From: Bacteroides faecium
GTDB taxonomy: Bacteria > Bacteroidota > Bacteroidia > Bacteroidales > Bacteroidaceae
DNA: 64,000 nucleotides
Assembly (NCBI RefSeq): GCF_012113595.1
Contig: NZ_CP050831.1
Location: 1,364,001 to 1,428,000, forward strand
Reading direction: 5' to 3'
Positions within the stretch are counted from its first letter, which is position 1. Every line of letters begins with the position of its first letter. The translations under genes and the position numbers were made by a program. Under the pieces are notes generated by a model. That model was not told the DNA's origin. It ran no database searches and saw nothing but the letters and a program-made list of their open reading frames with translations. Of this stretch, positions 61,909 through 64,000 are shown piece by piece.

Positions 61909-64000
61909 TTAGAAGTTGATATTAATACCCAATATATAGCTGGTGGCTTGTTCGGAATTCCGGGTTCCACTATTGGCGTTGAAGGCTTCCGGGTCGATAT
62001 CCCTTTTGTTGGCAGCCCAATAGCAAGGATTGTTGACTTGTGCGTGCAGGCTGATAGCTTTGAATCCGGCTTTGTTAATCCACTGTTTCGGCAAGTTGTA
62101 GGAAAGCCCGATATTACGCACTTTGATAAAGGAAGCACTTGCCGTGTTATAGTCGGCATATTTCCAGTGATTCTCTCTTTCTCCCTGCATTCCGTATATG
62201 TTCATGGACGGGATATCCGTATCAGTATGTTCCGGTGTCCACCGCCTGGCAATATCTTCATGCATATTCCCTTTTTTATCAGTATCTATTCCATTGTAAA
62301 GGGGAGTGGCGTCTGTTCGCAATGTATGTCCGGTGTAGTATACAATTTTGGTGAAAAGGCTCAGTTCTTTCCAACGCAGGCTGATGTCGAGAGCCCCGTT
62401 CCATTTAGGGTCAAATTGTCCTACGCATATCAAGGCATTGATGTCACGAACTCCTTCCAGTGAAATGACTTCTCCGTCTGCATTGTATACAGATGGATTT
62501 CCTTCTGCTGTCAGTCCGGCGTAGCGATAGGCATATACTGAATTATATGTATCTCCTTTCAGGTAGTTGCTGCCCGGGTATCGCATCATGGTTACTGCGT
62601 CTGTTGGCAGGTAGCCTACTTCTTTAATTTTATTGCTGTTGAATGCGGCAGTAAATCCTGTATTGAGTGACCAGTCCCTGCTTTTCAGCCAGTCATAAGA
62701 AAGGTTGAGTTCAATACCTCTGTTGCGCATTGCTCCGTTATTGAACTTGGCACTCTCAAAACCGGTGGACGGGTCGAGGCTTTTTCGTGCCAGCAAGTCC
62801 GAACTATAGCGGTTGTAGAAGTCAATACTACCATTTAGCCTGTGGAAGAATGCGAAATCCAGCCCTATGTTGACTGTTGAAGTTTTCTCCCAACGGAGCA
62901 TTTTATTAGGGGGGCTTTGGATGTCTGTCAGGTTAGCGCCGCTATACATGGAAGTCAGGTAGGTTCCTAACAGGTAGGGAGAAGAGCTTTGGTCTACATT
63001 ACCGGTAATACCGTAAGTGACACGTAGCTTGAGCATATCAAGCCACTCCATTCCTTTCATGAATTCTTCATTAGAAATATTCCAACTAGCTCCTGCCGAC
63101 CAAAGCGGGCGGTAACGATATTTGGGGTCTGTACCGAACAGGTCGGCTTGCTCTATGCGGACACTGGCATTCAGGGCGTAGCGTGTGTCGTATGTATAGC
63201 CGGCATTAAAGTATGCTGAGACATATCGGTGGTGTGTGTCAGACACTGCAGCTTCTTCAGACTTTCTGGCTGCGTTGCCGCTTATTTGTCCGAGCACTCC
63301 ATTTTGTTGCAGTTTCAGCCAGTCTACTTGTTGGTAAGTTAGTTTCAGGTCATCATATCCGTATCGTTCTCCATTTTTCCTACGGTATTTGTCTTCGCGG
63401 ATTTCTCCTCCTAATAAAGCGGTGATATCATGTTTCTCAGCAATCATTGTTTGGTAGTTGAGTTGTGCCCGCAGATTTAGGTATGACCATCGTGTGTTCG
63501 CGTTCGTCAGTCTTCCTCCTTGTGGGATATTGTAAGTAAATCCTCCTTCAGGGTTTACTGAAGCAAATTGGTTAATCATGTATCGCATCTTGTAAGAATC
63601 AGCTTCGTCATACTGTTCTGTATCCGAGGTTCGGTTCTCATATTGGAACTTTACACCCAAATCTAGCCCTTTGAATATCTTGAAGTCTGCATGGGTGAAT
63701 AGTTTCCAGTACATATCGTTGTTCTTTTGCATATTTTTTGTGGCTTCTTCTACAGCGTTGTACCCCATAAACTCCAGACCTTCCGTTTCATTGATTTTCT
63801 GTGCGTTGTAGTAGTTGTGCAGATAGGTGTAAGCATAACTTCCGTCTTCGTTATAGAGTGTTTCGTAGGGCATGGCATCTGTTCCACTTTGGAATTCGGC
63901 TTGTGAGTATTCGCTTCCGGTGATAGAGACATTGGCGCCGAGAGTTAGCTTGAACCATTTTGTCAAATCCAACTCGTTTTTCAGATAAAAGGTATATCTA
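61909..64000 (-). CDS. SusC-like TonB-dependent transporter (PUL 3), N terminus outside the window
   Basis: About 697 codons of the C-terminal part are present; the frame is open to position 64000, so the start, signal peptide, TonB box and plug lie outside. The visible part is a barrel region with RYALNASVRIEQADLFG, WSAGASWNISNEEFMK, LKLRVTYGITGNVDQSS and a C-terminal ATSYILGININF ending in Phe, as in SusC proteins. It pairs with the SusD encoded 15 bp downstream. Confidence 0.93.
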   Translation of the reverse strand, partial: RYTFYLKNELDLTKWFKLTLGANVSITGSEYSQAEFQSGTDAMPYETLYNEDGSYAYTYLHNYYNAQKINETEGLEFMGYNAVEEATKNMQKNNDMYWKLFTHADFKIFKGLDLGVKFQYENRTSDTEQYDEADSYKMRYMINQFASVNPEGGFTYNIPQGGRLTNANTRWSYLNLRAQLNYQTMIAEKHDITALLGGEIREDKYRRKNGERYGYDDLKLTYQQVDWLKLQQNGVLGQISGNAARKSEEAAVSDTHHRYVSAYFNAGYTYDTRYALNASVRIEQADLFGTDPKYRYRPLWSAGASWNISNEEFMKGMEWLDMLKLRVTYGITGNVDQSSSPYLLGTYLTSMYSGANLTDIQSPPNKMLRWEKTSTVNIGLDFAFFHRLNGSIDFYNRYSSDLLARKSLDPSTGFESAKFNNGAMRNRGIELNLSYDWLKSRDWSLNTGFTAAFNSNKIKEVGYLPTDAVTMMRYPGSNYLKGDTYNSVYAYRYAGLTAEGNPSVYNADGEVISLEGVRDINALICVGQFDPKWNGALDISLRWKELSLFTKIVYYTGHTLRTDATPLYNGIDTDKKGNMHEDIARRWTPEHTDTDIPSMNIYGMQGERENHWKYADYNTASASFIKVRNIGLSYNLPKQWINKAGFKAISLHAQVNNPCYWAANKRDIDPEAFNANSGTRNSEQATSYILGININF

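Overview
The window is a chromosomal segment of a gut Bacteroides, probably near the B. ovatus / B. thetaiotaomicron / B. xylanisolvens group. The support is three SusC/SusD pairs, hybrid two-component regulators (HTCS) with Reg_prop propellers, many lipoproteins, and promoters of the Bacteroides type (TTTG, about 19 bp, TAnnTTTG). No rRNA, tRNA, integrase, transposase or CRISPR array was seen.

Layout. (1) 1-16438 is a polysaccharide utilization locus (PUL). A left-truncated HTCS and an O-acetylesterase lie on the minus strand. Facing them is a seven-gene plus-strand operon: SusC, SusD, two heparinase II/III-type lyases, a GH88 unsaturated glucuronyl hydrolase, a small lipoprotein and a fimbrillin/FISUMP-like lipoprotein. 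The logic is binding and import of a uronic-acid polysaccharide, lyase cleavage, and GH88 removal of the 4,5-unsaturated uronate. (2) 17131-21071 is an AT-rich two-gene Hachiman-type anti-phage system (HamA DUF1837 nuclease, HamB SF2 helicase). (3) 21077-27502 (minus) is a GH95 gene followed by a complete HTCS. (4) 27655-34468 is an AraC regulator divergent from an RND tripartite efflux operon. (5) 34686-35918 is a lone AAA_14/DUF4143 ATPase, followed by about 1.9 kb of non-coding DNA full of repeats. (6) 37792-48533 is a second PUL: SusC, SusD, a GH16-like surface lipoprotein, GH20 and a NagX-like membrane protein; host O-glycan or another HexNAc-containing glycan is a reasonable guess. (7) 48703-55020 is mostly housekeeping: SulP transporter, rubrerythrin, DUF4884 lipoprotein, NadB, a small PH-domain protein and LpdA. 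(8) 55150-64000 (minus) is a third PUL: SusC (cut by the window end), SusD, a double-thioredoxin protein and an M60-like metalloprotease, which resembles a mucin-glycoprotein locus.

The most unusual signal is non-coding. Five intergenic loci carry tandem arrays of four units with a period of 22 bp (one block 21 bp): 1966-2053, 16673-16760, 36346-36610 (three blocks in a row), 37110-37354 (three blocks) and 48577-48664. Unit sequence differs between blocks, but period and copy number are nearly constant. The two long loci (about 36229-36708 and 36996-37489) are each bracketed by related hairpin modules with a 7-9 bp stem and a 35-40 nt loop. One stem pair is C-G at one locus and G-C at the other, a compensatory change. 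I know of no named element with this architecture.
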